Assembly (NCBI GenBank): GCA_945890735.1
Contig: CAMDCZ010000021.1
Location: 1 to 34,517, forward strand
DNA length: 34,517 bases
DNA from: Bordetella parapertussis
GTDB lineage: Bacteria; Pseudomonadota; Gammaproteobacteria; Burkholderiales; Burkholderiaceae_C
Direction: 5' to 3'
Shown: piece by piece, positions 16,307 through 24,502 of the stretch
How the letters are laid out: each line of letters opens with the position of its first letter
How positions within the stretch are numbered: position 1 is the first letter of the stretch
Notes under the pieces: model-generated
The model's database searches: none
Told to the model about the DNA's origin: nothing
The model's input: the letters and a program-made list of their open reading frames with translations, nothing else
Position numbers and translations under genes: made by a program

Positions 16307-19300
16307 GAAGGACTCCGGGATTCAAAGAAGGGGTGGCCTTGCGGCGACCATGCACCATGCTAAAGAGCAAAGGTACCAAGACCAAGGTGGCCACAGTGGC
16401 AAACAACAAGCCGCCAATCACTGCGCGGCCCAAGGGTGCGTTTTGTTCGCCGCCTTCACCCAGACCCAGAGCCATCGGCACCATGCCCATCATCATCGCC
16501 AAAGCGGTCATGAGCACCGGTCGAAAACGCACGAAGCCCGCATCCAGAGCAGCAGCCACTGCATCGCCAAGTTGGTCCAAGCGCTCACGCGCAAAGCTGA
16601 TCACCAACACACTGTTGGCAGTGGCCACGCCCATGCACATGATGGCCCCGGTGAGCGCCGGTACCGACAGCGTGGTGCGGGTGGCAAACAAGATCCACAC
16701 AATACCGGCCAAGGCGGCAGGCAAGGCGCTGATGATGACCAGTGGGTCGCGCCATGATTGGAAATTCACCACGATCACAAAGTAAATCAAGACCACTGCG
16801 CCCAATAAACCCCACAGCAATCCAGAGAAGGCTTTCTCCATGGTGCGCACCTGTCCGAGCATGACCACTTTGCTGCCCTTGGGTTGTTGCGCTTGGGTTT
16901 CAAGGATGACGCGTTGAATCGCCTTGGAGACAGTGCCCAAATCCATGCCTTGGGTGGCGGCATGGATTTGCACCATGGGTTGGATGTCGTATTGGCTGAC
17001 CAAGGCATTTTTCGCCGTGCGGTTGAAACTCGCCACACTGCCCAAGACTTGCTGTGAATTGGCGTTGGCAGGACTGACCGGTAAATTGGCCAAATCATTC
17101 AAAGAATCGATGTTGTATTGCGGGGTTTGCATCACCACGGGATACGACACACCATTGGCGGGATTGAGCCAAAACGTTGGCGCGACCTGGCTGCTGCCGG
17201 CCAAATTCACCACCATGTTGTTGGTCACATCGCGCGCGGTGATCCCCATGCTTTGCGCTTGTGTACGGTCCAAGTTCACTTCAAACACAGGGCTTTTGGC
17301 CGATTGTTGAATGCGCGCGTCGGCAACGCCCGGGATGCGCCGGATTTCTTTCAACAACAAATTGGCATAGTCGAAGTTGGCGGACAAGTCGTTGCCTCGA
17401 ATTTGAATGTCAATCGGCGCTGGCGTACCAAAGTTCAAGATTTGGCTGACGATGTCGGCAGGCGGAAAAGAGAACACCGTGTCAGGGAAGGCCACGGGCA
17501 GTTGCTCGCGCAGCGCTTTCACATAGTCCGCCGTGGGCGCGTGGTTGGGGCTCAATGCAATTTGGATGTCGCCATCTTGCGATCCCACCACCCCAGTGTT
17601 GTTGTAGATCAGGTTGATGTAGCTCGGCGGCAAACCAATGTTGTCCACCATGGTGGTGATGTCTCGGGCTGGAATCACTTGACGAATGTGTTCTTGGATT
17701 TTGGCAAAGCGGGCGGCGCTTTCTTCCACCCGGGTGCCCACTGGCACCCGCGCATGGATCAAAATTTGACCGCCATCCACATCGGGAAAGAAGTTGCTCC
17801 CCAAAAAAGGCAGCAGGCCAAAGGAGCCCAGCACCACCGCCGCAAAACCAGCAGACACTTTGCCGCGGTGTTGCAGTGCCAGTTGCAACAGGTTTTTATA
17901 GCCGGCGCGAAAAGCTTCAAAGCGGATTTCAAAACCACGTTGGAAAGCCATGATTGGGTTGCTGGTGCCAGGCAGGCTGCGGTTTGAGTTGTGCATATCG
18001 GTGTGCGATGCATGCGGCTTCAACAGAAACATGGCCATGGTCGGCACCAAGGTGCGTGACAAAAAGAAGGACCAGACCATCGCCAACATCACAGACATGG
18101 CCATGGGTACAAACAAGAAGCGCGATAAGCCCTCTAAGAAAAACATTGGCACAAACACAATACAAATACACAGCAAGGACACAAAAGCGGGGGTGACGAT
18201 TTGCGCTGCGCCATCCCGGATGGCTTGCTCAACGCTCTTGCCTTTTTCTAAGTGCCAGTTGATGTTCTCGATGGTCACGGTGGCGTCATCAACCAAGATG
18301 CCCACCGCCAGTGCCAAGCCGCCCAAAGTCATGATATTCAAGGTCTCACCCAAGGCGTAAAGGCCCAAGATGGCGCCCAGGATGGACAACGGGATCGACA
18401 CGGCAATGATCAGTGTTGAGCGCCAACTGCCTAGGAACAGAAAAATCATCAAGCTGGTCAGGGCAGCTGCAATCACGCCTTCCCAGGCCACGCCTTTGAT
18501 GGCTGAACGCACAAACACCGATTGGTCGTTGATCGGTTGAATCGTCAAATTGGGCGGCAAGGACGATTTGATGTCTTGCAATTTTTGGCGCACACCATCG
18601 ACGATGGCCAAAGTCGAGGTGCTGCCGTTTTTCAACACCGACATCAGCACCGAGCGGTTGCCGTCCACATGCACCACATTGGTTTGTGGCGCACTGCCGT
18701 CATGCACATTGGCCACATCGCGAACATAGACCATGGCGCCGTTGACCGATTTGATAGGTAAGTTGTCCAGATCTTTCAAATCGGTGGCGGCGTTGTTCAG
18801 ACTGATGGTGTATTCGTAGCTGCCCATTTTTTGGGTGCCCACTGGGATGATGATGTTTTGCGCGGCCAAGGCGTTGCTCACATCTTGCGCCGACAAGCCT
18901 CGCGCTTGCAAAGCGCTGGGGTTCAAGTCGAGTTGCACCAAACGCGACTTGCCGCCATAGGGGAAGGGCACGGCCACGCCCGGCACGGTCACCAACGGGC
19001 TGCGCACTTGGGTGAGCCCCAGGTCGGCCAGGTTTTGTTCTGTCAGGCCTTTGCCCGCCAAGGCCAACTGCAAAATCGGTACCGTGGAGGCGTTGTAGTT
19101 GATGATGATCGGCGGCATGGTGCCCGGTGGCATTTGCCGCACCATGAACTGCGATACAGAGGTGACCTGCGCGTTGGCCACCGCGATATTCACACCGGGT
19201 TGGAAAAAGATTTTGACAATGCCAACGCCGTTGTACGAATTGGCCTCAATATGCTCAATGTCATTGACCGTGGTGGTCAGCACTCGTTGAAACGAGGTGG

Positions 19301-19496
19301 TGATGCGGCCTGCCATTTGATCGGGCGGTAAGCCGGTGTAAGACCAGGCCACAGCAATCACAGGAATACGGATTTCGGGAAAGATGTCTATGGGTGTTTT
19401 CAGCGTCGCCAACGGACCAAGGATCAGCAAAAGCAAAGCCATCACCACAAACGTGTAGGGCCGTTTCAGGGCCACATCCACCACATTGATCAACAT
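16299..19496 (-). CDS. RND-family efflux pump (AcrB/HAE1-like)
   Basis: A 1065-residue inner-membrane pump with the typical twofold-repeated plan: twelve membrane helices with two large periplasmic loops. Helix 4 contains GILVDDATVTIENI, providing the two acidic residues of the proton relay. The matching helix 10 region reads CMGVATANSVLVISFA, so the lysine found there in AcrB-type pumps is replaced by an uncharged residue; such a variant occurs in some RND subgroups, but it changes the expected proton path. Motifs such as FFLEGLSRFLFVP are normal for the family. It precedes the adaptor gene and lies about 65 bases downstream of paaX on the same strand, so it might be co-transcribed with paaX. 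Substrates are unknown. Confidence 0.92.
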   Translation of the reverse strand: MLINVVDVALKRPYTFVVMALLLLILGPLATLKTPIDIFPEIRIPVIAVAWSYTGLPPDQMAGRITTSFQRVLTTTVNDIEHIEANSYNGVGIVKIFFQPGVNIAVANAQVTSVSQFMVRQMPPGTMPPIIINYNASTVPILQLALAGKGLTEQNLADLGLTQVRSPLVTVPGVAVPFPYGGKSRLVQLDLNPSALQARGLSAQDVSNALAAQNIIIPVGTQKMGSYEYTISLNNAATDLKDLDNLPIKSVNGAMVYVRDVANVHDGSAPQTNVVHVDGNRSVLMSVLKNGSTSTLAIVDGVRQKLQDIKSSLPPNLTIQPINDQSVFVRSAIKGVAWEGVIAAALTSLMIFLFLGSWRSTLIIAVSIPLSILGAILGLYALGETLNIMTLGGLALAVGILVDDATVTIENINWHLEKGKSVEQAIRDGAAQIVTPAFVSLLCICIVFVPMFFLEGLSRFLFVPMAMSVMLAMVWSFFLSRTLVPTMAMFLLKPHASHTDMHNSNRSLPGTSNPIMAFQRGFEIRFEAFRAGYKNLLQLALQHRGKVSAGFAAVVLGSFGLLPFLGSNFFPDVDGGQILIHARVPVGTRVEESAARFAKIQEHIRQVIPARDITTMVDNIGLPPSYINLIYNNTGVVGSQDGDIQIALSPNHAPTADYVKALREQLPVAFPDTVFSFPPADIVSQILNFGTPAPIDIQIRGNDLSANFDYANLLLKEIRRIPGVADARIQQSAKSPVFEVNLDRTQAQSMGITARDVTNNMVVNLAGSSQVAPTFWLNPANGVSYPVVMQTPQYNIDSLNDLANLPVSPANANSQQVLGSVASFNRTAKNALVSQYDIQPMVQIHAATQGMDLGTVSKAIQRVILETQAQQPKGSKVVMLGQVRTMEKAFSGLLWGLLGAVVLIYFVIVVNFQSWRDPLVIISALPAALAGIVWILFATRTTLSVPALTGAIMCMGVATANSVLVISFARERLDQLGDAVAAALDAGFVRFRPVLMTALAMMMGMVPMALGLGEGGEQNAPLGRAVIGGLLFATVATLVLVPLLFSMVHGRRKATPSLNPGVLHA

Positions 19497-19561
19497 CGCA
19501 CGCCCTCAAATCATCTTGCCCAAGGCATGCCAAAACGGCTATGGGTAAGTGCTTTGCATTA

Positions 19562-20548
19562 TCAACTTTTTTTACCGCTTTTTCGGCTCGTAGCAGCTGA
19601 CTTTCGGCTCATGTTGCGAAGCAGCCGTTGGCGCAACTGATGCTCTTTGGATGCAACTGGAACGGATTCATCGGCCAGTTGCAAATGCACATCCAAGTAT
19701 CGTTGTGAGTAAGGCAAGCAATGCAGGTACAAACCATTGAAGACCTGCCTTGCATCTACGCCCGGCCAATTTGCAGGTAACAAGGCAACAGGCAAAGACG
19801 GGTCACGCAGCAGCAACCGACGAAAGTCGTGCACCAACAGCACGCGCAACAAGAAAGCATTTTGTTCAGACAAACTTGTTTGGGCTGACTTTTGAATGCT
19901 CAGCCAAATCGGCTTGTACACATGAATAAATTGTTTGTAGCGCTGACTTAACTGTGCCAAGTCCCAGGATTGAGCGACTACTTGCGTTTGTTCAATTGCG
20001 TCAACATGATTGACGCTTTTTGCCACTAATGCCAATAATTGGCTGCGCCAAGCAGACAAACCCTCGTCCTCCATGCGGTCAAGCACGTTGTTCAAGTCAG
20101 CGCTCGGATGAATGAATGTGTGCGCGTTCAATTGCCCAAAGCCGTGCCAAAACAAAAAGTGCCTCAATTGCTCACGCGACTTGGCTGTTGCCTGACCTGT
20201 GCTCACCAACATGCGCCAGCGTTGATCCCAATCGAGGTAGCTGCCTTCATAAATCACACGCGAGGCAGCTTCTATCCGGGCACGCCCTGTTTGACTTAAA
20301 CCATAGTCAGTGCGCCGCCCTTGAATGTTGGCGAGCAACCAGTCTTCCTTGACCAAACGAAAAATGGCTGTCCTGATCAATCGTTCGTTCACACCCAGGG
20401 GTTCGAGTATGCGGATGAGACTGCCCAGCCAAGCGCTGCCGCCGCGGGGATAGATGGCGTCGCCAAAAACAGAAATGATCAGCGAGCCGGCCTGCATGCG
20501 CGGCTTTTGTCTGAAATTGGACAGGTGTTGTTGAATCAGTCTGGACAT
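19562..20548 (-). CDS. paaX: PaaX, phenylacetyl-CoA-responsive repressor
   Basis: PaaX proteins repress the phenylacetate degradation genes and are released by phenylacetyl-CoA. The 328-residue product has the family start: a basic, Gln-rich segment, then AGSLIISVFGDAIYPRGGSAWLGSLI at about 22-47 and a winged-helix region with RLIRTAIFRLVKEDWL, followed by the long PaaX-like regulatory part (VYKPIWLSIQKS, FRRLLLRDPSLP). The ATG at 20548 is preferred over a TTG four codons earlier. It is divergent from paaA, about 110 bases apart, with a long inverted repeat between them (see separate entry), as expected for autoregulation and control of the paa operon. Confidence 0.93.
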   Translation of the reverse strand: MSRLIQQHLSNFRQKPRMQAGSLIISVFGDAIYPRGGSAWLGSLIRILEPLGVNERLIRTAIFRLVKEDWLLANIQGRRTDYGLSQTGRARIEAASRVIYEGSYLDWDQRWRMLVSTGQATAKSREQLRHFLFWHGFGQLNAHTFIHPSADLNNVLDRMEDEGLSAWRSQLLALVAKSVNHVDAIEQTQVVAQSWDLAQLSQRYKQFIHVYKPIWLSIQKSAQTSLSEQNAFLLRVLLVHDFRRLLLRDPSLPVALLPANWPGVDARQVFNGLYLHCLPYSQRYLDVHLQLADESVPVASKEHQLRQRLLRNMSRKSAATSRKSGKKS

Positions 20549-20571
20549 CTTGGCGGTCAAGCGCTTTAAAG

Positions 20572-20629
20572 GTGATTTAATGATACATATTATTTGGCTA
20601 ATTGCCTGTTTCGTGTATCATTTAATCAC
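20572..20629. promoter_or_regulatory. Candidate PaaX operator: long inverted repeat between paaX and paaA
   Basis: The arm GTGATTTAATGATACA at 20572-20587 is repeated in inverted orientation at 20614-20629 (TGTATCATTTAATCAC), with 15 of 16 bases agreeing. The arm centres lie 42 bases apart, close to four helical turns, so two bound dimers or a dimer pair would sit on the same face of the DNA. Position in the short divergent paaX-paaA region makes it a likely PaaX binding site; binding itself is inference. Confidence 0.6.
20594..20621 (+). promoter_or_regulatory. Possible paaA promoter
   Basis: A sigma-70-like pair TTGGCT (20594-20599) and TATCAT (20616-20621) is separated by 16 bases and lies about 38 bases before paaA. 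The -10 box falls inside the right arm of the inverted repeat, which would explain repression by a protein bound there. The boxes match the consensus only partly, so this is tentative. Confidence 0.3.
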
Positions 20630-20658
20630 TCTTCCGACGACCCGAGGATTCCTGCAAT

Positions 20659-21702
20659 ATGTACACCCAGTCTTTCACCGTACCTGATGGCGCATCCAAG
20701 CCCAACGAGCGGCAAACGGTCAGTGCCGTTCTCACACCAGCGCAGCAAGCCGTTTTGGAGGCTGCTCAAGTCAAATTCGATGCGGTGATTGATGCGGATG
20801 GCAAGATTGAGCCCAAGGATTGGATGCCCGAGGCTTACCGCAAAACCTTGGTTCGTCAAATCAGCCAGCATGCCCACAGTGAAATCGTCGGCATGCTGCC
20901 AGAGGGCAACTGGATCAGCCGCGCGCCCAGTCTCAAACGCAAGGCCATTTTGATCGCCAAAGTGCAAGATGAGGGTGGACACGGTTTGTATTTGTACAGT
21001 GCTGCAGAGACCCTGGGCACCAGTCGCGACCAGATGCTCGACGCGCTGCACACCGGCAGAGCCAAATACAGTTCCATCTTCAACTACCCCACACTCACTT
21101 GGGCAGACGTCGGGGTGATTGGCTGGTTGGTCGACGGCGCGGCCATCATGAACCAAATTCCTTTGTGTCGTTGCAGCTACGGGCCTTATGCCCGCGCCAT
21201 GATTCGTGTCTGCAAGGAGGAGTCGTTCCACCAGCGGCAAGGCTACGAAGCCCTCTTGGCGATGATGAAAGGCACAGCTGCTCAACAGGCGATGGTGCAA
21301 GACGCTGTCAACCGCTGGTGGTGGAAATGTTTGGCCATGTTTGGTCCGCCTGACACCGACAGCCCCAACAGCGTGCAAGGCATGCGCTGGGGTATCAAGC
21401 GCATCAGCAACGATGAATTGCGCCAGAAGTTTGTTGATGCAACGGTGCCACAGGCCCAGATTTTGGGTGTGACTTTGCCCGACCCGGATTTGAAATGGAA
21501 TGCTGAGCGTGGGCACCATGACTACGGTCCGATTGACTGGGATGAATTTTGGGCAACCGTCAACGGTGACGGACCTTGCAACAAGGAGCGCTTGGCAACC
21601 CGCGTCAAAGCCCATGAGGACGGTCAATGGGTCCGCGATGCAGCCATGGTCTTTGCTCAAAAGCAGGCGCGCCGCCAATTGTCACAGCAGGATGCAGCAT
21701 GA
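20659..21702 (+). CDS. paaA: Phenylacetyl-CoA 1,2-epoxidase subunit PaaA (catalytic)
   Basis: Catalytic subunit of the multicomponent epoxidase PaaABCE, which inserts oxygen into the ring of phenylacetyl-CoA in the cytoplasm. The 347-residue ferritin-like protein carries diiron ligand motifs: KVQDEGGH at about 101-108 and CKEESFHQRQGYEA at about 184-197, with an earlier Glu in QHAHSEIVGM near 73. The catalytic-lysine-rich region IAKVQDEGGHGLYLY is typical of PaaA. A GAGGA ribosome site lies 10 bases before the ATG. Its stop overlaps the paaB start (ATGA). It is first in paaABCDE-Z and divergent from paaX. Confidence 0.96.
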   Translation: MYTQSFTVPDGASKPNERQTVSAVLTPAQQAVLEAAQVKFDAVIDADGKIEPKDWMPEAYRKTLVRQISQHAHSEIVGMLPEGNWISRAPSLKRKAILIAKVQDEGGHGLYLYSAAETLGTSRDQMLDALHTGRAKYSSIFNYPTLTWADVGVIGWLVDGAAIMNQIPLCRCSYGPYARAMIRVCKEESFHQRQGYEALLAMMKGTAAQQAMVQDAVNRWWWKCLAMFGPPDTDSPNSVQGMRWGIKRISNDELRQKFVDATVPQAQILGVTLPDPDLKWNAERGHHDYGPIDWDEFWATVNGDGPCNKERLATRVKAHEDGQWVRDAAMVFAQKQARRQLSQQDAA

Positions 21703-22007
21703 CTACGCCTACCCAACCTGCCGCGATCCAAGCATGGCCTTTATGGGAGGTTTTTGTCCGCAGCAAGCAAGGCATTGAGCACAAGCACTGCGGCAGTTTG
21801 CATGCCGCTGACGCACAACAAGCCCTGCAAATGGCACGCGACGTCTACACCCGCCGTCAAGAGGGCGTGAGTATTTGGGTCATCCCTTCCGCATCGATCA
21901 CGGCCAGTGATCCGCAGGACAAAGACACCCTGTTTGAGCCAGCCCGTGACAAGGTTTACCGCCATCCTGGCTTTTTTGTGATACCGGACGAAGTGGGGCA
22001 CATGTGA
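21699..22007 (+). CDS. paaB: Phenylacetyl-CoA epoxidase subunit PaaB
   Basis: A small structural subunit of the PaaABCE epoxidase, thought to bridge the PaaA-PaaC heterodimers. The 102 residues include WPLWEVFVRSKQGIEHKHCGSLHAADAQQALQMARDVYTRR, the recognisable PaaB core, then SIWVIPS and a C-terminal DKVYRHPGFFVIPDEV. Start at the ATG at 21699, overlapping the paaA stop by four bases; the frame upstream of this point lies inside paaA. Its own stop overlaps the paaC start (GTGA). Length fits the family (about 95-105). Confidence 0.94.
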   Translation: MTTPTQPAAIQAWPLWEVFVRSKQGIEHKHCGSLHAADAQQALQMARDVYTRRQEGVSIWVIPSASITASDPQDKDTLFEPARDKVYRHPGFFVIPDEVGHM

Positions 22008-22801
22008 AAGTCGTGGCAACTGAGCCGGTGCTTGAATACATTTTGCATTTGGCTGACACTGCTTTGATTTTGGGGCAGCGCAATGCGGAGTGGTGTGGCC
22101 ATGGACCCATCTTGGAAGAGGATTTGGCTTTGGCCAACAATGCGTTGGATCTGATCGGGCAAGCCAGACTGCTTTACCAACATGTGGCAAGTTGCCGTGC
22201 GGATGGGACGAGTGAAGACAGCCTGGCGTATTTTCGCGATGCCCAAGCATTTCGCAATGTCACCTTGGTTGAATTGCCTCACAACACTGCCCTGGCCCCC
22301 ACCACGCGTCACGACCGAGACTATGCAGTGACCATTGCACGCAATTTTTTGTTTTCGACTTGGATGGTGCTGGTTTGGGAGCATTTGCAGTCTGCGCAAG
22401 ATGAGCAGTTGGCGGCCATTGCAAGCAAGTCGCTCAAGGAGACCCGCTACCACGGCCAGCACGCAAGTGATTGGCTGGTTCGTTTTGGCGACGGTACCGA
22501 TGAATCGCATGCCAAGGCGCAAGCGGCCATAGACCATTTGATGCCCTATACCCAAGAATTTTGGACTGAATATGAATGGTTATCGCTCGCCTATCAAACA
22601 TTGGGGGTGAAAGAGATGTCTGCATTAAAGACGGTGTGGCTCGACCGTGTGCAAACCTTGTTGAGCCAAGCCACGTTGCAAATGCCATCAGACAGCGGAC
22701 ATGTACCTCAAGGGAAAAACGGTGTGCACTCTGAACACCTGGGTTTTTTATTGGCTGAAATGCAGAGCTTGGCCCGGGCCCATCCCGACGCCCAGTGGTG
22801 A
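22004..22801 (+). CDS. paaC: Phenylacetyl-CoA epoxidase subunit PaaC
   Basis: Structural partner of PaaA with the same ferritin-like fold but without a functional diiron site; it stabilises the catalytic subunit. The 265 residues read LEYILHLADTALILGQRNAEWCGHGPILEEDLALANNALDLIGQARLLYQH near the start, FRNVTLVELPH around 84-94, and KETRYHGQHASDW near 143-155, all typical of PaaC. The start is GTG at 22004, directly overlapping the paaB stop (GTGA); no ATG fits. paaD begins about 16 bases after its stop. Confidence 0.95.
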   Translation: MKVVATEPVLEYILHLADTALILGQRNAEWCGHGPILEEDLALANNALDLIGQARLLYQHVASCRADGTSEDSLAYFRDAQAFRNVTLVELPHNTALAPTTRHDRDYAVTIARNFLFSTWMVLVWEHLQSAQDEQLAAIASKSLKETRYHGQHASDWLVRFGDGTDESHAKAQAAIDHLMPYTQEFWTEYEWLSLAYQTLGVKEMSALKTVWLDRVQTLLSQATLQMPSDSGHVPQGKNGVHSEHLGFLLAEMQSLARAHPDAQW

Positions 22802-22817
22802 CTCTTGGGGTGTTGCC

Positions 22818-23372
22818 TTGACTGACACACGCTTGCCCGAAGGACCCTTGTCCTTGCCAAACCAAACCGACCCCCACCATGCGGTTTGGACCTTGCTTGA
22901 ATCGGTATGTGATCCAGAAATTCCCGTGGTTTCATTGCGTGAAATGGGTGTGTTGCGAGCCATATCTGCGGATGCCCAGGGGTTGGCGGTGGTGATCACG
23001 CCCACCTACAGCGGTTGCCCGGCCATGTCTCAAATCCATGATGATGTTGTCTTGGCATTGAAAGGCTCAGGCATCGATGGGCGTGTGGTGACGAAGTTGT
23101 CGCCGGCTTGGTCCAGTGACTGGATCACGGCTGAGGGCAAGGCCAAATTGAAAGCCTACGGCATCGCGCCTCCGCATGCCTGTGCCAGCGAGGCTGGCAG
23201 CCAGGTGGTGTTTATGAACAAACACCTCATGGCTCAGTCGGCAGTTGTGCAGTGCCCTCAATGCGAGTCTTTTAACACCACTGAAACATCCCGATTCGGT
23301 TCCACTGCTTGCAAGGCCATGTTTCGTTGCTTGGATTGCTCAGAGCCTTTTGACTACTTCAAACCTTACTGA
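22818..23372 (+). CDS. paaD: PaaD, MIP18/Fe-S assembly-type protein for the epoxidase
   Basis: PaaD is needed for the epoxidase and is thought to help assemble its iron-sulfur or iron centres. The protein contains the DUF59 core CDPEIPVVSLREMGVL, then TPTYSGCPAM with the key Cys, and a C-terminal zinc-ribbon-like pair, CPQC and CLDC, about 20 residues apart. The start is uncertain: the frame opens far upstream inside paaC, no ATG or GTG fits near the beginning, and TTG at 22818 is proposed (184 residues) because a GGGG stretch lies 7 bases before it; TTG at 22854 is an alternative. It is followed closely by paaE. Confidence 0.9.
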   Translation: MTDTRLPEGPLSLPNQTDPHHAVWTLLESVCDPEIPVVSLREMGVLRAISADAQGLAVVITPTYSGCPAMSQIHDDVVLALKGSGIDGRVVTKLSPAWSSDWITAEGKAKLKAYGIAPPHACASEAGSQVVFMNKHLMAQSAVVQCPQCESFNTTETSRFGSTACKAMFRCLDCSEPFDYFKPY

Positions 23373-23380
23373 GTCTCTTG

Positions 23381-24481
23381 ATGGCCACTTCGACCTTGTT
23401 TCACCCATTGACTGTCACACGCCTGCGTCCCGAGGCAGGCGATGCGGTGGTGATGACTTTGCGCATTCCCCCCGCATTGCTTGAGACCTTTGACTTTCAG
23501 CCGGGTCAATTCCTGACCATCAAGGCAAACGTGAACCAAGCAGAGCTTCGCCGTAGCTATTCGATTTGCAGCACACCCAGACAATTGAAAGCACAGGGTG
23601 AATTGGAAGTGGGTATCCGCGTGATTCCAGGCGGTCTGTTTTCCAATTGGGTGGCCGATACCGTCAAGGTCAATGACGTGTTGTCTGTGATGGCGCCAGA
23701 CGGGCGTTTTGTGTCTGAGCGCGCACATGCCCATCACCGCGTGGGCATAGCCGCTGGCTCTGGCATCACACCGATCTTGTCGATCATGCGTCATGTCCTG
23801 GAGACCGAAGACAAAAGCCAATTCACACTGATATACGGTAACCGAAACATGGCTAGCGTGATGTTCAATGAAGTCTTGCAAGACCTCAAAGACCAATATC
23901 CAGATCGCGTGAGTTTGGTGCATGTCTTGTCTCGCCAAGCTCAAGAGGTTGAGTGGTTGATGGGGCGAATCGACGAGAAAAAGATCCAAACGCTCTTGCA
24001 AAGCTTGCTGCCAGTGCAAAGCATGGAAGAAGTCTTTGTCTGTGGCCCAGAGGCAATGATCGAAGCAACGGAACATGCCTTGACACAAGCAGGTGTTTCG
24101 TCTGATCGGATTCACAGTGAACGATTTGGGTCCACAGCCAATGGCTCACAGCAGCATCCCCCATCACCATCCAGCCAGGCGACTGCTCAAGACAGTGCGA
24201 AAACCGTGGCCGTCACGGTGGTGTTGGATGGCGTGGCTCACCCGTTTCGCATGTCGCCTAACGCACACATCCTGGACATGGCTTTGTCAGCTGGATTGGA
24301 CTTGCCTTATTCCTGCAAGGGTGGTGTTTGCTGCACCTGCAGAGCCAAGGTCATGCATGGGAGTGTGCGCATGGACAAAAATTTCACACTGGAGAAATGG
24401 GAAACTGACCAAGGCTTCGTTTTGTCTTGCCAAGCTATCCCCACCAGCGATCAGGTCACGCTCAGCTTTGACGAACGATAA
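23381..24481 (+). CDS. paaE: Phenylacetyl-CoA epoxidase reductase subunit PaaE
   Basis: Electron-transfer subunit that moves electrons from NADPH through FAD and a 2Fe-2S cluster to the diiron site of PaaA. The 366 residues show FQPGQFLTI and RRSYSICS (FAD binding, about 44-66), GIAAGSGITPILSI (nucleotide binding, about 123-136), CGPEAMI near 222, and a C-terminal plant-type ferredoxin domain with CKGGVCCTC plus a later Cys in VLSCQA as cluster ligands. A Ser/Gln/Thr-rich linker (about 250-272) joins the two halves. Start at the ATG at 23381, nine bases after the paaD stop region. Confident. Confidence 0.95.
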   Translation: MATSTLFHPLTVTRLRPEAGDAVVMTLRIPPALLETFDFQPGQFLTIKANVNQAELRRSYSICSTPRQLKAQGELEVGIRVIPGGLFSNWVADTVKVNDVLSVMAPDGRFVSERAHAHHRVGIAAGSGITPILSIMRHVLETEDKSQFTLIYGNRNMASVMFNEVLQDLKDQYPDRVSLVHVLSRQAQEVEWLMGRIDEKKIQTLLQSLLPVQSMEEVFVCGPEAMIEATEHALTQAGVSSDRIHSERFGSTANGSQQHPPSPSSQATAQDSAKTVAVTVVLDGVAHPFRMSPNAHILDMALSAGLDLPYSCKGGVCCTCRAKVMHGSVRMDKNFTLEKWETDQGFVLSCQAIPTSDQVTLSFDER

Positions 24482-24502
24482 ACCTAACCACTCATCACCA
24501 TC

